64,000 bases of DNA from Branchinecta lynchi. Its lineage: Eukaryota > Arthropoda > Branchiopoda > Anostraca > Branchinectidae. Both the position numbers and the translations under genes were made by a program. The notes beneath the pieces were generated by a model that was not told where the DNA came from, made no database searches, and saw nothing but the letters and a program-made list of their open reading frames with translations. This document shows positions 22,235 to 32,651 of the stretch, piece after piece; the stretch's first letter is position 1, and each line of letters starts with the position of its first letter. The stretch lies in contig JAKZAP010000018.1 of assembly GCA_023053575.1 (NCBI GenBank), positions 11,601,922 to 11,665,921 of the forward strand. The letters are read 5' to 3'.

Positions 22235-23599
22235 AACAAGACCAAAGGTTTCGATGGGATCCCAAAAATCTAATATTTGATCCTGACAATTGCGAACGAA
22301 CTACCATACTTGTCCAGAAAAAAAAAGTTCAGAAACGAATTCAGCGTATCTGCTTATCCGTATAAAGAACATCTAATCAACTTCAAGTAAAAGTTTAACT
22401 TATAAAAAAAAATCCGGTTTCAACCGGATTCCAAACGAACTATATGTCCAAGTAAAAAAAAAAGATTGTCATATACAGATTCAGCGTGTCTTCTTACCCC
22501 TAAATCTGTCATCTAATCAACTTCAAATAAAACTTTTGCTTTTAACAAATTTTCCGGTTTGGCCTGATTCCGGCCGAACAAGTTGTCGTGGTAGAAAATA
22601 CTGTTGCCATAAGGGTTCAGCATGTCTTCTTACCCCTTAATCGAACATCTAATCAACTTCAAATAAAACTTTTACTTCGAACAAACTTTCCGGTTTGGCC
22701 GAATTCCGGGCGAACTACTTGCCCGGAGAGAAATGGTTTTCACCATCGTGTTCAGCATGTCTTTTTATCCCTAAATCGAACATCTAATCAACTTCAAATA
22801 AAGCTTTTACTTTTAACAGACTTTCCGGTTTTGGCCGTATTCCGGGCTGACTACTTGTACGGCGAACAAATGTGTTTCACCATCATCTTCAGCATGTCTT
22901 CTTATCCCTAAATCGAACATCTAATCAACTTCAAATAAAGCTTTTACTTTTAACAGACTTTCCGGTTTTGGCCGTATTCCGGGCTGACTACTTGTCCGGC
23001 GAACAAATGTGTTTCACTATCATCTTCAGCATGTCTTCTTATCCCTAAATCGAACATCTAATCAACTTCAAATAAAGCTTTTACTTTTAACAGACTTTCC
23101 AGTTTTGGCCGTATTCCGGGCTGACTACTTGTCCGGCGAACAAATGTGTTTCACCATCATCTTCAGCATGTCTTCTTATCCCTAAATCGAACATCTAATC
23201 AACTTCAAATAAAACTTTTACTTTTAACAAACTTTCCGGTTTTGGCCGGATTCCGGGCGAACTGCTTTTCCGATGACAAAATGGTTTTCACCATCGTGTT
23301 CAGCATGTCTTCTTACCCTATAATCGACTATCGCATTAGCTGTTTAAAAATATTTTGTTTGCCCCTTAATTTGAACCCCCTCCCCCACCCCTAAATGTGG
23401 GGCTACATAGCCCATCTAAGAACTTGACCTTACTCTTGACCCAAAACATTCCTCACACCAAGTTTCATCAAAATATCTCATTCACTTCGAGAGTTATAGT
23501 GCGGACAGACGGACGGACGGACAGACGGACGGACGGACAGACGGACAACTTTTGTGATGTCATAGGTATCCCTCCACTTACGTTTTCGGATCCCAAAAA
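22235..23599 (-). mobile_element. GGGATCCC composite element, copy B (expanded units)
   Basis: Reverse orientation, aacaagaccaaaggtttcg to cttacgttttcggatcccaa. It has about eight units. Three consecutive units around 22745-23160 are nearly identical, indicating recent expansion, and a (gacg)n-type tract lies at 23503-23550. Confidence 0.85.
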
Positions 23600-23639
23600 G
23601 AAGAAGGAAATGGCACGCTATATACACTAACTACCCTCT

Positions 23640-23935
23640 ACTAGTGCTATTTGAGCTTTCAGCTCTGGTTGTTATGATCATTAGCATGGTCTCACGTGTT
23701 TTGTACTAATGAATTACTAATTACTTACTCAGTTTCAAATTAAGGAGTCTGATTGTTTAGGTTATTTTTTGTTTTTGTTTGTTTGTGTATTTGTTTTTCT
23801 TGTACGTGATTTTTTGTGGTAGTTGCTATGGCCAGTTGGCTTTTTGCAGTAAATATCATATCAAAATATCATATCATATATGGCCCTTGGGCTTTTGAAA
23901 TACACTGATCTATCTATCTATCTATCTTTATTGAA
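23640..23935. mobile_element. Tail-to-tail retroelement 3' ends with (atatc)n and (atct)n
   Basis: On the plus strand a retroelement 3' UTR containing ctatggccagttggc ends in atatcatatc repeats at 23856-23880. The same kind of ending (gcgatggccctcgggct, then atatcatatc) closes the LINE at 56341-56775. Immediately after it, (atct)4 followed by ttattgaagcg is the reverse of an aataaa-(agat)n tail, so a second element lies on the minus strand with its tail against the first. Confidence 0.45.
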
Positions 23936-24390
23936 GCGCATGCTACGGACAGAGCAGATTATTAGTTTTTGTTGTCATAAAATAAACATGCTAGTCAGTC
24001 CACGAGTCAAAATTAACATACACAAAATTACAGTGTATACAATTAATAACTATTTGCAGATTAAAAAACCGACCCGGCATTAAACAACTTAACAAGGAGG
24101 CCACAAAACTAAGCTCACGTCGACACTCAAAGCAGTCACAGCTTGAAGTTTCGGAACAGGCTCTGTAACGGACCTGATTGGCCTTACACGTGCCCGTCGA
24201 TGCTGGGGCGGGAGGATATTTCGGTGAACAGGGCTCTACAGGATTTTATCACCAAAATAGCGAGAGTTTTAAAAGAGTGAAGGCTTTAAAATTGAAACTG
24301 ATTAAGGAAGGATATGTTTTTTCTTACTTAATTAAGAAACCAAAATTATATATTGCCTGAAGATTATATAAAGTAATAGTATATTATACT

Positions 24391-24861
24391 GGTCATATAA
24401 TTTCTCTCAAAGAAAAATTACGGAAGACTTACGGAATGTTAGCACGAACTAAAGGCCAATTTGATAAAATTACGCTTGGCCGTCTATGCAACGCCATGTT
24501 CGCGCCCCATCTCTTCTTTCTACCTCTGTGGAATACATTGAATAAAACTGGGCGTAAACAAGTCCGTTCTAATTTTTTCCGGTACTGCAAAAATTTACTG
24601 GGAATTCCCATATGGTTCCAAAACTCTTACGTATCGCAAAGGTATAATAAATCTGAAATGATATGGACGCCAAGTAGTTTAAGCTCGATCTCACGGCTAG
24701 CGCTGGGAATAATTGGGTTAGAAGCTGGCGTGGATTTAAAAAAAGAAATGGTTAAAATTACAGATTTGTCACAGTTACAGTCATTTTGCTCACCTTTGCC
24801 TCTCTTTGGGTCAGTACGTACAAAATTTATTCACTCACCCAATCGGTTTGTTGGCGCATAG
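24391..24861 (+). pseudogene. LINE-type reverse transcriptase C-terminal fragment
   Basis: The frame reads LKEKLRKTYGMLARTKGQF, then NAMFAPHLFFLPLWNTLNKT, then RKQVRSNFFRYCKNLLGIP and IWFQNSYVSQRYNK. The order 'upper loop, L-W, x-N-K-T-x-R-K-Q, F-R-Y-C-K-x-L-L-G-(I/L)-P' resembles the thumb region at the end of non-LTR retrotransposon polymerases. An open stretch at 24184-24357 (ending LIKKPKLYIA) probably belongs to it. No catalytic FADD motif is present. It lies in PUDP intron 4, sense to the gene. Confidence 0.45.
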
Positions 24862-24979
24862 AGAAATCGGGAATTGCACAGTCGGCTCATGGCTGCTTGG
24901 AGATGATTATAGGCCGACATTTCTCCTATATTGTTATGAGTCCCAGCCGCTGGTACATAGGCTTTTCTCTCTTTTCCAG

Positions 24980-25159
24980 TGCCTAGTCTTCGAAGACGCA
25001 CCTAACGGTGTAACCGCCGCTTTAGCCGCTGGTATGCCGGTCGTCATGGTCCCCGACGCACGGATGGACGATCATAATCAAGGCCGAGCCACACTCTGCC
25101 TCGACGACCTACGCGACTTCAAGCCTGAGTTGTTCGGCCTACCTCCGTTCGACGACTGA
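24980..25159 (+). CDS. PUDP: PUDP exon 5: HAD motif IV and C-terminus
   Basis: The acceptor ctcttttccag precedes 24980 and the stop is TGA at 25157-25159. It encodes CLVFEDAPNGVTAALAAG, then MPVVMVPDARMDD, and ends FKPELFGLPPFDD. E176 and D177 are the predicted Mg2+ ligands of motif IV. The ending ELFGLP-x-(F/Y) is characteristic of the HDHD1/GS1-like family and supports the assignment over other HAD phosphatases. An AATAAA lies 6 nt after the stop. Confidence 0.95.
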   Translation, partial: CLVFEDAPNGVTAALAAGMPVVMVPDARMDDHNQGRATLCLDDLRDFKPELFGLPPFDD

Positions 25160-25164
25160 TTTTA

Positions 25165-25170
25165 AATAAA
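25165..25170 (+). terminator. Polyadenylation signal of PUDP
   Basis: An AATAAA hexamer five bases after the TGA stop. If used, the 3' UTR would be very short (tens of bases). Confidence 0.5.
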
Positions 25171-25569
25171 TACATTCCAGAGTCACTGTAATTCTCGTTT
25201 ATACAGATTTAAGGAGGTTGAAGGAACATCATCGAGTAAAAGGATCTGTGAGCATAGATTTTCCCGCTCACTTTCTTCTATCGGATCCTAGGTAGGTAGG
25301 ACTCGAAATTTTACATTGACGGTTTCGGGGAACGGGTCCTGTCCTTAAAGCACAACTGAAACCCGACACCATTATATCGTTTTCCTTACCAATGACAAGC
25401 GCCACCACCTGTTACCTATTATTTTTTTTTGTTTCACTTGCTTTTTTTGCTTGCTGTGAAGCCAAATCCAATCTTCTCATGGAGAGCATTTTCACAGCTC
25501 AGCACCGTCCCTCGGGGGGGGGGGGGGGGGTCCCGAGGGGAGGGGGCGCAGCGCCCCCATAGTTCCAGC

Positions 25570-25930
25570 CGCTGGTAAATACACTTTCATATGTTTCCGG
25601 CATTCGGTAAAGTTCGGTGATTTAAGATATGTTTTTATCTAGTTCCCATTCCTTACCGAATTTTGATAATCACCAGAACTTTGTTTAGTCCGTGTCTATC
25701 TCACCCCATTCGGTCTGTCCATTTGCAAATTCGGTGGTTTAACGTACTTCTTTATTTAGTTCCCATTCTTTACCTAACTCGGTAATAAATTGGACTTTTC
25801 TTAAGTCCATATCTGTTCCACCGCATCCGGTCAGTCTATTTCATAATTCATTGATTACTCAGATTCCTTTGGTTCTGATTCGTTACCGAATTCGGCCATT
25901 CACCGGACTTTTGTTTAGTTCGTATCTAAA
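25570..25930 (+). repeat. ~115-bp tandem family, array 2 (opposite orientation)
   Basis: Three or more units of 'attcggt … agttcccattccttaccgaa … gtccgtgtctatctcacccc', the reverse of array 1. Like array 1 it is next to a G-tract element with the tccctcggggg motif. Confidence 0.6.
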
Positions 25931-26854
25931 CTAAGTGAGAAACTTCGTGAGAAGATCGTGAGAATGGGACACGTATGGGGGGGAGGAGGGGGTACGACCC
26001 CGCCAATGTTGTCGGCCAGTCGGTAAAAAAACATTCGATTCGACGTGAAGCGCCACGATCTTTCGGAAAGACAGTCGATTTTTTTCTTGGAAACGGTCCA
26101 CTTTTTTTCAAAACATTTGGTTTTTCGTAAAAATAGTCGTTTTTGTTTTGAACAGTCAGTCTTTATCAAAATCAGTCGACTTTTCGTCAAAATAGTCGGT
26201 TCCTCTGCAGAAACAGTCGGTAAGAATGTCAAGCCAGTCGGTAAATACCTTGCCCCCCCCAAAACAAAAAAAAAACTGGCCGTGAATGTATGTGTTGTAT
26301 GTGGGTTTACTTCTCGGGCGTCCAGCCGTTGCAATCTTGGATGAGGCTCCACTTCTGCACCGTCAGAAGCTTGAGGACGCATCGTACTTGCGATAGTATT
26401 TCATTCTACTTCAATAGTACTTCCATCCATGCTCGTTCCCGAGATTCTTCACTTCATAAATGTATCCTTTATCACTGATTATCACGCTTGCCACGTTTGT
26501 TCTCTTTACGCGACATAGCACGCAACCGAAATGTTTCCGATGAGCTTATTTGTTGGGAGACCGGTTACGCAAATTTTGCCAAGATCGCCATCCAAGGCAT
26601 AAGGGACACCGAAAGAGGCTAAAATCATCCGAAGCCGTTTGCAATTTTCTGTAAGCATAGCTTAGTTGTAAAGTAGTCAATTATCTCAATAACTTCTGAG
26701 CAGAAACACTATATAGTGCGAAGTGTGCATTAACATATGATGTGCCGGAAAGTTCTCAAACTTCTGTTTTCTTTCTCAGAAATAATACATAAAATCGGTT
26801 GATGTGTATTGTTTTCCGAAAATATATAGTTGAGACGATCATAACATAAGTTGT

Positions 26855-27065
26855 GTGTTTCGCAGATACCATGGTATCCGATACCACTGTAACTGGACAC
26901 GCGTTTTGTCGTTTTTGCAGTTACAATGGGATTCCTGGCAAAAACGACATATGCCAAATTCGCGCTTTCAGAACTCATCCAAAAATGAATCCTTACATCC
27001 GCTCACATCACAAGTGCGAAACTTTTTTTCCCTAGACTCTTGTATAGATGATGATGAAAGTGATC
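26855..27065 (+). repeat. ACCATGGTATC palindromic repeat, copy 1
   Basis: gataccatggtatccgatac followed by cttacatccgctcacatcac and gatgatgaaagtga; the same order recurs at 30066-30310. Confidence 0.55.
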
Positions 27066-27158
27066 ACTCCCGTGCCACTCGTGCTTTGCCCTCTCCCGGG
27101 GGTGTTTGATAATTTATGTGTGTACAGTTAGTGAAAAGAATAAATGAACCTGAACCTG
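27066..27158 (+). mobile_element. Retroelement-like 3' end with a (gaacct)n tail
   Basis: aagaataaatgaacctgaac is the form of a short-repeat LINE or SINE tail. Nothing coding was recognised next to it. Confidence 0.25.
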
Positions 27159-27282
27159 AGATGAATTTATCAAGTATCACCGTCAGTTACTATCATGAGT
27201 ATCCGATACAATGGTAACCGGAAAAACGACTTAAGATCGTGGTACCAGATACCACGGTATCTGCAAAACCGCAAATACGCCA

Positions 27283-27410
27283 AAGTAGGTAATTAAGGGC
27301 ATCTGAAAACACCTGAATAGGTATTTTGGATCTTCATTCTACCATTTAGCCCAAAACTGCACTGTTCACATGAAAGTAACTGTTCACATAAACCTACCTC
27401 TACTATAATT
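27283..27410 (+). mobile_element. AGAGGTATG MITE, truncated copy
   Basis: Retains the central tctgaaaacacctgaatagg and the end cataaacctacctctacta; the other terminus is missing. Confidence 0.6.
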
Positions 27411-27432
27411 AATAGATCCCAAGAATACCTTA

Positions 27433-27853
27433 AAGTAATTGAAAAGCCAACTTATGTTTACGTCATTTAACTGAATCGATTGAATTATTTGGATTCTGCA
27501 AAGGGATTTTTTTTTATTTTCTACTATCTGCTCAAGTTAAGACGTTCAGAATATCTGCGGCCGTCCCCACAGGGTAAATTCTACTATGACGCGGGAAATT
27601 TTAATTTTAACACAAACGCGGCTTTTCAGTGGGAAGTGGTGAGATTGGTGAAAATTGCTTAGTGCCTGAACAAAAAAATAAACCATATATCATACATAAA
27701 TCAAAGGCATACAACAAAAATACACAAACAACAAATATTCTTGAATAGCAGAACAACTAAGTGACGCATTTTCAGCGGGTCTTCAAGCCAATTTAAGGGA
27801 ATAAGTGATGGGTAACTAGATTGTCCCATCCTAGTCCTTTTCGGTTAAACTTT
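27433..27853 (+). mobile_element. TTAA-ended MITE, copy 2
   Basis: agtaattgaaaagccaactt at the left, ccttttcggttaaactttaa at the right; interior shared with the copies at 51713 and 62344 (ggattctgcaaagggatttt, acaaacgcggcttttcagtg). Confidence 0.75.
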
Positions 27854-28651
27854 AATGGATGTTTCTTCGTTGAAAATTTAGCTCAAAACAACTGCCTATT
27901 CAAAGTTACCTTATCATCAACAAAGCACACCTTAACACCTTGAAAACTCGAATTTAAAAACGTTTCCTAAGAATTTAATTTCCACAAGCATGTATTATAG
28001 TGGCTATGTAGCGTGAGCTCTCGCTGGCAGGGCAGCTACCCCGCTCTGGCGTCTACATAAGGATTAATCACCTCCTTAATTGAACTATTATTTTCTCTAC
28101 TATTCCTTCCTTCCGTCTTAGAACTATCCTCTCAGCTCCGTCGATGGATCATTTTGCTGCTCGAAGCTTGTTGCCTAAACTTAAATACAATCTTTAGGCA
28201 AACAACAGCTGACTGTCTGAACTCTGAACATTAAATGGTTACTAGCAGAGCAAGCCAGGGCTTGCGTGCGTGATAACAGCTTGAAAATAAGGCAGTCGGA
28301 ACTTAGGAATGATACATACTTAGGAAATGTTGTTAAACTAATTCCAGAGCATGAAAGGAAGATCGGCCAGCTGGGGTGACACCTGTCGTCAATAAAACGC
28401 CAATTAGCATAACTCCAGTTTGGCGCTCAAAATGGACTAGTTTCTGGAAATCCGCCATTATCTCATTAGTAACACTTCTGACAGATATAGTAGAAACACG
28501 TATCTATAAGGTAGTGAGTAAAACATGGTAACTTTTACTTTCTACTCCAGAGATTGGTTGGGTCCTCCCACGAGCCAGAATACGCTTCAGTTTCCTTAGT
28601 CCCTAAGGGCTTGTATAGGACACCTTTTGATGCGCAGCATAGTTCACTTAC

Positions 28652-28760
28652 AGGACTTGCAAATATGTCGCACTGCCAGTAGTTTCTGGTTGTGTCACAT
28701 GTGTCTGATATCTTCTCCATCAGGAGTTTTTCACCATCTCCCGGTGACTTCTCACTAGCG
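28652..28760 (-). CDS. Candidate internal exon of the minus-strand zinc-finger-type gene
   Basis: A pyrimidine-rich acceptor (ttctttttttatgcctcaccag) and a strong donor (CCT|gtaagtg) enclose 109 nt encoding S-ASEKSPGDGEKLLMEKI, then SDTCDTTRNYWQCDIFASP. The phase (2 in, 0 out) fits the donor of the exon at 30352-30699. The N-Y-W-x-C element recalls FLYWCH-type fingers, but the rest does not match, so no domain is claimed. Upstream in the same frame a hydrophobic stretch is open as far as 29083, but part of that is repeat. No downstream exon was identified. Confidence 0.35.
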
Positions 28761-28963
28761 CTGGTGAGGCATAAAAAAAGAACACCGGCAAGACCGTTAA
28801 ATGGAGCCAGAGGATCCAAACCAGTGAATCCAAAAACGACTAGGAAAACACAGAGACCACTAGTGAGCACTCCGGCGGTAGAAAAAACGCACCTTATAAA
28901 TAGTTGCATTTTTGCACCCACCATGGTACCTGATACCACGCTAACTAAATCTGCATCTTGTCG

Positions 28964-30060
28964 TTTTTGGGATCCCAAAACGTAAGTGGAGGGATACCTA
29001 TGACATCGCAAAAGTTGCAAAAGGGAATGAGATATTTTGATGAAACTTGGTGTGAGGCTTCGCTGGGTCATCGGACCAGTCAAGTTCGTAGATGGGCTTT
29101 GTAGCCCTACATTTAGGGGTGGGGGTTCAAATTAAGGGGCAAACAAAATATTTTGAAGCAGTTAATTTGAGAGTCGATTATGGGATAAGAAGACATGCTG
29201 AACACGATGATGAAAACCATTTTGTCATCAGACAAGTAGTTCGCCCGGAATCCAGCCAACACCGGAAAGTTTGTTAAAAGGAAAAGTTTTATTTGGAGTT
29301 GATTAAATGTTCGATTTAGGGGTAGGAAGACATGCTGAGGACGATGGTGAAAACCATTTTCTCGACGGACAAGTAGTTCGCCCGGAATCCGGCCCAAACC
29401 GGAAAGTTTGTTAAAATTAAAAGTTTTATTTAGAGTTGATTAGATGTTCGATTTAGGGCAAGAAGACATGCTGAACACTTACGTGAAAAAACTTTCTACC
29501 TGGACATGTAGTTCCCCCCCAATCCGGCCAAAACCGGAAAATAGTTAGAAGCTTAAGTTTTATTTCTAGTTTGATTAGACAACCGATTTAAGGGTAAGAA
29601 GAAATGCTGAATCCGTGTTTGACAATCATATTTTACACGGAAATTTAGTTCGACCGGAATCCGGCTGGAGTCGGAAAATTTGTTATAAGTTAAATTTTTA
29701 ATTTGAAGTTGATTAGATGTTCATTATTGGGGAAAGAAGATACCCTGAGTTCGATTTTTAAATTTCTTTTTTCGCCGGACAAGTAGTTCTGGAGTTCGGC
29801 CGAAACCAGGAAATTGGCAGAAGTGGCAGGAAGTTTTCGTCAAAACAGATATGACTTATAGGGGTAAACACACATGCTGAATCCATATCTGAACTTGGTT
29901 TTCTCAGATGACTAGCTATTTGGCCTTAATCTGTTTCTGAATTCTAATTGTAAAAATGTTCAAGGAGTCTGGCGATGACTGGATCTGGCTAAGACAAGAC
30001 CTAGTTGTCTGGATCAGATATTGAATTTTTGGGATCCCATCGAAACCTTTGGTCTTGTTT
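28964..30060 (+). mobile_element. GGGATCCC composite element, copy C
   Basis: tttttgggatcccaaaacgt at the start, gggatcccatcgaaacc and tggtcttgttt at the end. The exon-like frame ending at 28652 is on the opposite strand beyond its left end. Confidence 0.8.
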
Positions 30061-30065
30061 AAGTT

Positions 30066-30310
30066 GCCATGATGTCTGATACTACGGTTGCTTTGCAAAA
30101 ACGACAATTGACGATTTTGCGCTTTTAAAAGTCACCGCAAAAGAGATACTTACATCCAGTCACATTACAAGTGCCAAACTTCTTTCCGACCACTTTTACC
30201 CGACATAGACTCTTCTGCTGGTGATGATGAAAGTGAGACGACTTTTTTCAGATACCACGGCAACTGCACTTACGACCTAAACCTGTGGTATCAGACACCA
30301 TAGTATCTGC
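30066..30310 (+). repeat. ACCATGGTATC palindromic repeat, copy 2
   Basis: ccatgatgtctgatactacg, cttacatccagtcacattac, gatgatgaaagtga and cagataccacggcaac in the same order as copy 1. Shorter pieces lie at 27190-27290 and 28915-28970. Confidence 0.55.
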
Positions 30311-30351
30311 CAAAACGCAACTAATGTTTGAGGCTAGACTAGCACGGCCAC

Positions 30352-30699
30352 CTCGGGCCTTTCGAATAGCCTCTTCTCTCATGTATCTCTCCCGACAGAG
30401 AGAGCTCTTCCCTCACATTATTAATAATCCTTCGCACAAATTCCTCCGTGGACGATGTTGTCTCTTTTTGAACTGAACTTCTTCTTCGAGTTGACTGGCG
30501 AGTTACCGTTGTATCATCTTGCGACGCGTAACGGTCGGCCCTGGCTACGTAACGGTCATCTTTGGTCATGTAAGGGTCTTGAGGTAGACCGACGAATTCT
30601 GTGAGGGAAGGGCGGCTAGGTTTGGAGAAGGAGGGTTCTACGGCGGTGACACTGATGTCGTTGGGTAGTCTGGCTCGGAGTTGCTGTTCTAACGTAGGC
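30352..30699 (-). CDS. Internal exon, Ser/Thr/Arg-rich, of a putative transcription regulator
   Basis: The acceptor aatacacttctgatccag and donor CCGAG|gtggcc bound 348 nt with no stop. The product begins PTLEQQLRARLPNDISVTAV, continues through PSFSKPSRPSLTEFVGL, a basic/phospho-rich middle (TRQSTRRRSSVQKETT) and FVRRIINNVREELSLS near the end. Phase 2 at entry matches the donor of the 34927-35077 exon, giving EEL-PTLEQQ in frame. If the donor is ignored, the frame stops at 30339. The coding look (long open frame, charged and low-hydrophobic) and matching phases support a real exon; the protein family is not recognised. It probably lacks catalytic function and acts as a linker or regulatory region, by inference. 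Confidence 0.5.
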
Positions 30700-30745
30700 C
30701 TGGATCAGAAGTGTATTATCGTAGGATTTCAACAAACTTCTGCAT

Positions 30746-31083
30746 TGGTAGCGTTCCAGTGAAGTTATTACAAGTTACGATGATAAGAGGAGGGGCGAGC
30801 GCCGTATTGGGTACCTGGGGTACTTATCACGCTCTCTGGAACGAAAAATAATAACAACGCGAACATACGTCATCACTCTTACGGGAGTTCATGCAGGACC
30901 GATGGTGATTATCACTTATGATGCTCGCGACCATCATAAGTAAATTGTAACGACCGGAACAGTCGTAGAACGAAAATAATAAGTGGGAGGAGCCAATTTA
31001 CTTATTAAGGCGGGTTCTGGAATGGCAATAATAACAAGAATAGTAAAGATCGTAACTAATAATAAGTCGCTGGAACGCTACCA
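30746..31083. mobile_element. MITE with GGTAGCGTTCCAG inverted ends
   Basis: ggtagcgttccagtgaagtt at the left and aagtcgctggaacgctacc at the right; internal ggaacga-aaataataa motifs repeat. It lies just upstream (minus sense) of the exon at 30352-30699. Confidence 0.65.
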
Positions 31084-31679
31084 TTGTAGGTACTACTTGC
31101 TTCAGCTGGAAGAAGTCCGTGATGACCGAGGATGACATGGGTTACGATTTCTTCCAAGAACTCCTAATGCTAGTGTACTACACTATCACAAGTCTCACAT
31201 TAGATAACACAAGGATGCGCGGTTTCAACAGATAACACTTAGGATGTTAGCTGTTATGTTTTCAAAGGTTACGCATTAAAAGGTCTTCCATACAAAAAGA
31301 GCCGAAACACCGCCGCGACATTTGTTCAGATATTTAATGTCTGCTGGCTTTTCTATTTTGTCATCATGATATCGGAGAAGTTACTAGATTTTCTGGCGGT
31401 TTCTCAGCTCTTCCTGACAATGCTTGTTCTGCACAACGTTTTAATGCATAACGTTTGGAACATCCTAGGCGTTATCCCATGAAACCTGTTGATAAACACC
31501 GCGTGTTGCGCCACACAGCTTATTATACCTACTTGTACATAGCTTAAGACTCATTCACAGCGGGTTTTAGCCAGTACTTGGTACCAGCTGGCTCTGAAAA
31601 TCGCTCCGAGACCGAGACTTCGCCTGGTTTGTGACGTTCGCAATGGATACTGGGGTCAGTTTCGGGTAGCAGTTAGACC

Positions 31680-32093
31680 ATGACGGAACGCAGTTTTGGA
31701 TCTCGACCAACCCGCTACCTAGCAATTATTTGTTATTACTTATTGTCTCTTCTTATTACTAGAGTTTCGAGACAGTATCGGGGTCTTTGTGCGCGTGCTA
31801 ACCATTTAATTCGTAATATTAAATTTTGTACTGTGTCGGTGAGAACTCTTTTATTTAAGACGTATTGCACGCAACTATATTGTCTCCCACTTTTTGATAA
31901 CTATCTTGAAACGACGATGCGTAAACTAAAAGTTTGTTTTAACAATGCATTCCGTCATCTCCTTTCATACAATCGACGTTACTCTGCTAGTCAAATGTTT
32001 TTAGAAAATGAAACTGAATCTTTTGATGTTATGAGACGGAAAGCGATAGTTAGTTTTGTTGCAAGGGTAGAAGTTTCCGAAAATCCACTTTAA
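31680..32093 (+). pseudogene. LINE (CR1/L2-like) reverse transcriptase C-terminal remnant
   Basis: Reads RANHLIRNIKFCTVSVRTLL, then FKTYCTQLYCLPLFDNYLET, then MRKLKVCFNNAFRHLLSYNR, FDVMRRKAIVSFVARV and ENPL. This follows the family signature F-K-(S/T)-Y-C-x-x-L-Y, R-x-L-x-V-x-(Y/F)-N-N-x-x-R-x-L-L and (F/L)-D-x-x-R-R-K seen at the end of many non-LTR retrotransposon ORF2 proteins. Only the last ~110 residues survive; the catalytic palm is absent. The 3' UTR runs to an aataaattaattgattgatt tail at 32262-32286, a typical short-repeat LINE tail. Confidence 0.75.
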
Positions 32094-32261
32094 AAGGCAA
32101 TTCGTGAGAATGCAGAATGCCGTTCCGGCCATTTCTACCGACTTTTCCGTCGACTTTGTTATTGCCCCGAGCCACCGATTGGTTAAAATGATTGTATTTA
32201 TTTAGTAAAGAAATTTCCTGTCTTAGTGTAATTTTATTATGTGATGTGTAATATCACGAAT

Positions 32262-32286
32262 TAAATAAATTAATTGATTGATTGAT
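32262..32286 (+). repeat. (attg)n tail of the LINE remnant
   Basis: aataaattaattgattgatt closes the LINE 3' UTR. Such microsatellite tails replace poly(A) in several non-LTR clades. Confidence 0.6.
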
Positions 32287-32651
32287 CCCGAACTAGACGG
32301 CGTTTAGCCGTTGTCAAGTGAATGCAAACAAACGAAGAGTATTTGAAAGACAAAATTACTCTTGGGCATGAGAAATAGCCCGACAGCTTTTTTAAACAGA
32401 TGCTTACAAAATGACAGACTAAACAGCTAAAAGCATAGTAAGAAAAATGCTTCCAACAATAGAACAGTGATTTTAAAGTCTAAAGCATTATTAACCAGGT
32501 TTAACAAGTTCTATAGCGCTATACCTTTTGCTTACGTCTTAAACGTTCGATGTTGCCATCCGATACAATTTTTCGAGCTTCTAAAGATCAGAATAAGGGT
32601 TCTTAGTACTACTTGAAGTACACAAGTACTATTTGACGCCCATTATATTAT

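Larger units (their letters stand above)
9049..25159 (+). other. PUDP: Gene span: GS1-like / PUDP HAD-family phosphatase with duplicated cap exon
   Basis: Five coding exons plus one duplicate join in phase: 61 + 219 + 103 + 130 + 180 = 693 nt, giving 230 residues and a stop. Animal HDHD1/GS1-like proteins are also near 230 residues. All four HAD motifs are visible: DMDG (nucleophile D14, acid/base D16) in exon 1, VATSS (T113/S114) in exon 3, GKPAPD (K150) in exon 4, and FEDAPNG (E176-D177) in exon 5. The family dephosphorylates pseudouridine 5'-phosphate in the cytosol; the specificity of this copy is inferred. Introns run about 0.8 to 5.3 kb and hold many transposons, including a LINE fragment and an ORF1-like fragment in the last intron. 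Exon 2 exists in two versions, 11241-11459 and 16680-16898. Confidence 0.93.

Noticed and set aside
22588..23394. Repeated frames with FHHRVQHVFLSLNRTSNQLQ
   Set aside because: Translation of the ~130-bp units of composite copy B; the same peptide appears in other copies only because the DNA repeats.
25915..26382. 155-residue minus frame
   Set aside because: Low-complexity K/S/T composition from repeated aaa-cagtcg motifs on the other strand and a poly-P run from a G tract; not coding.
26280..26490. Minus-strand KGYIYEVKNLGNEHGWKYY, resembling the start of a FLYWCH finger
   Set aside because: It hits a stop immediately, lacks the W-x-C core and does not fit the phase of the 28652 donor. Kept only as a possible decayed exon.
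28692..28985. 97-residue plus frame
   Set aside because: Opposite strand of the better supported minus exon at 28652-28760, and partly in the ACCATGGTATC repeat.
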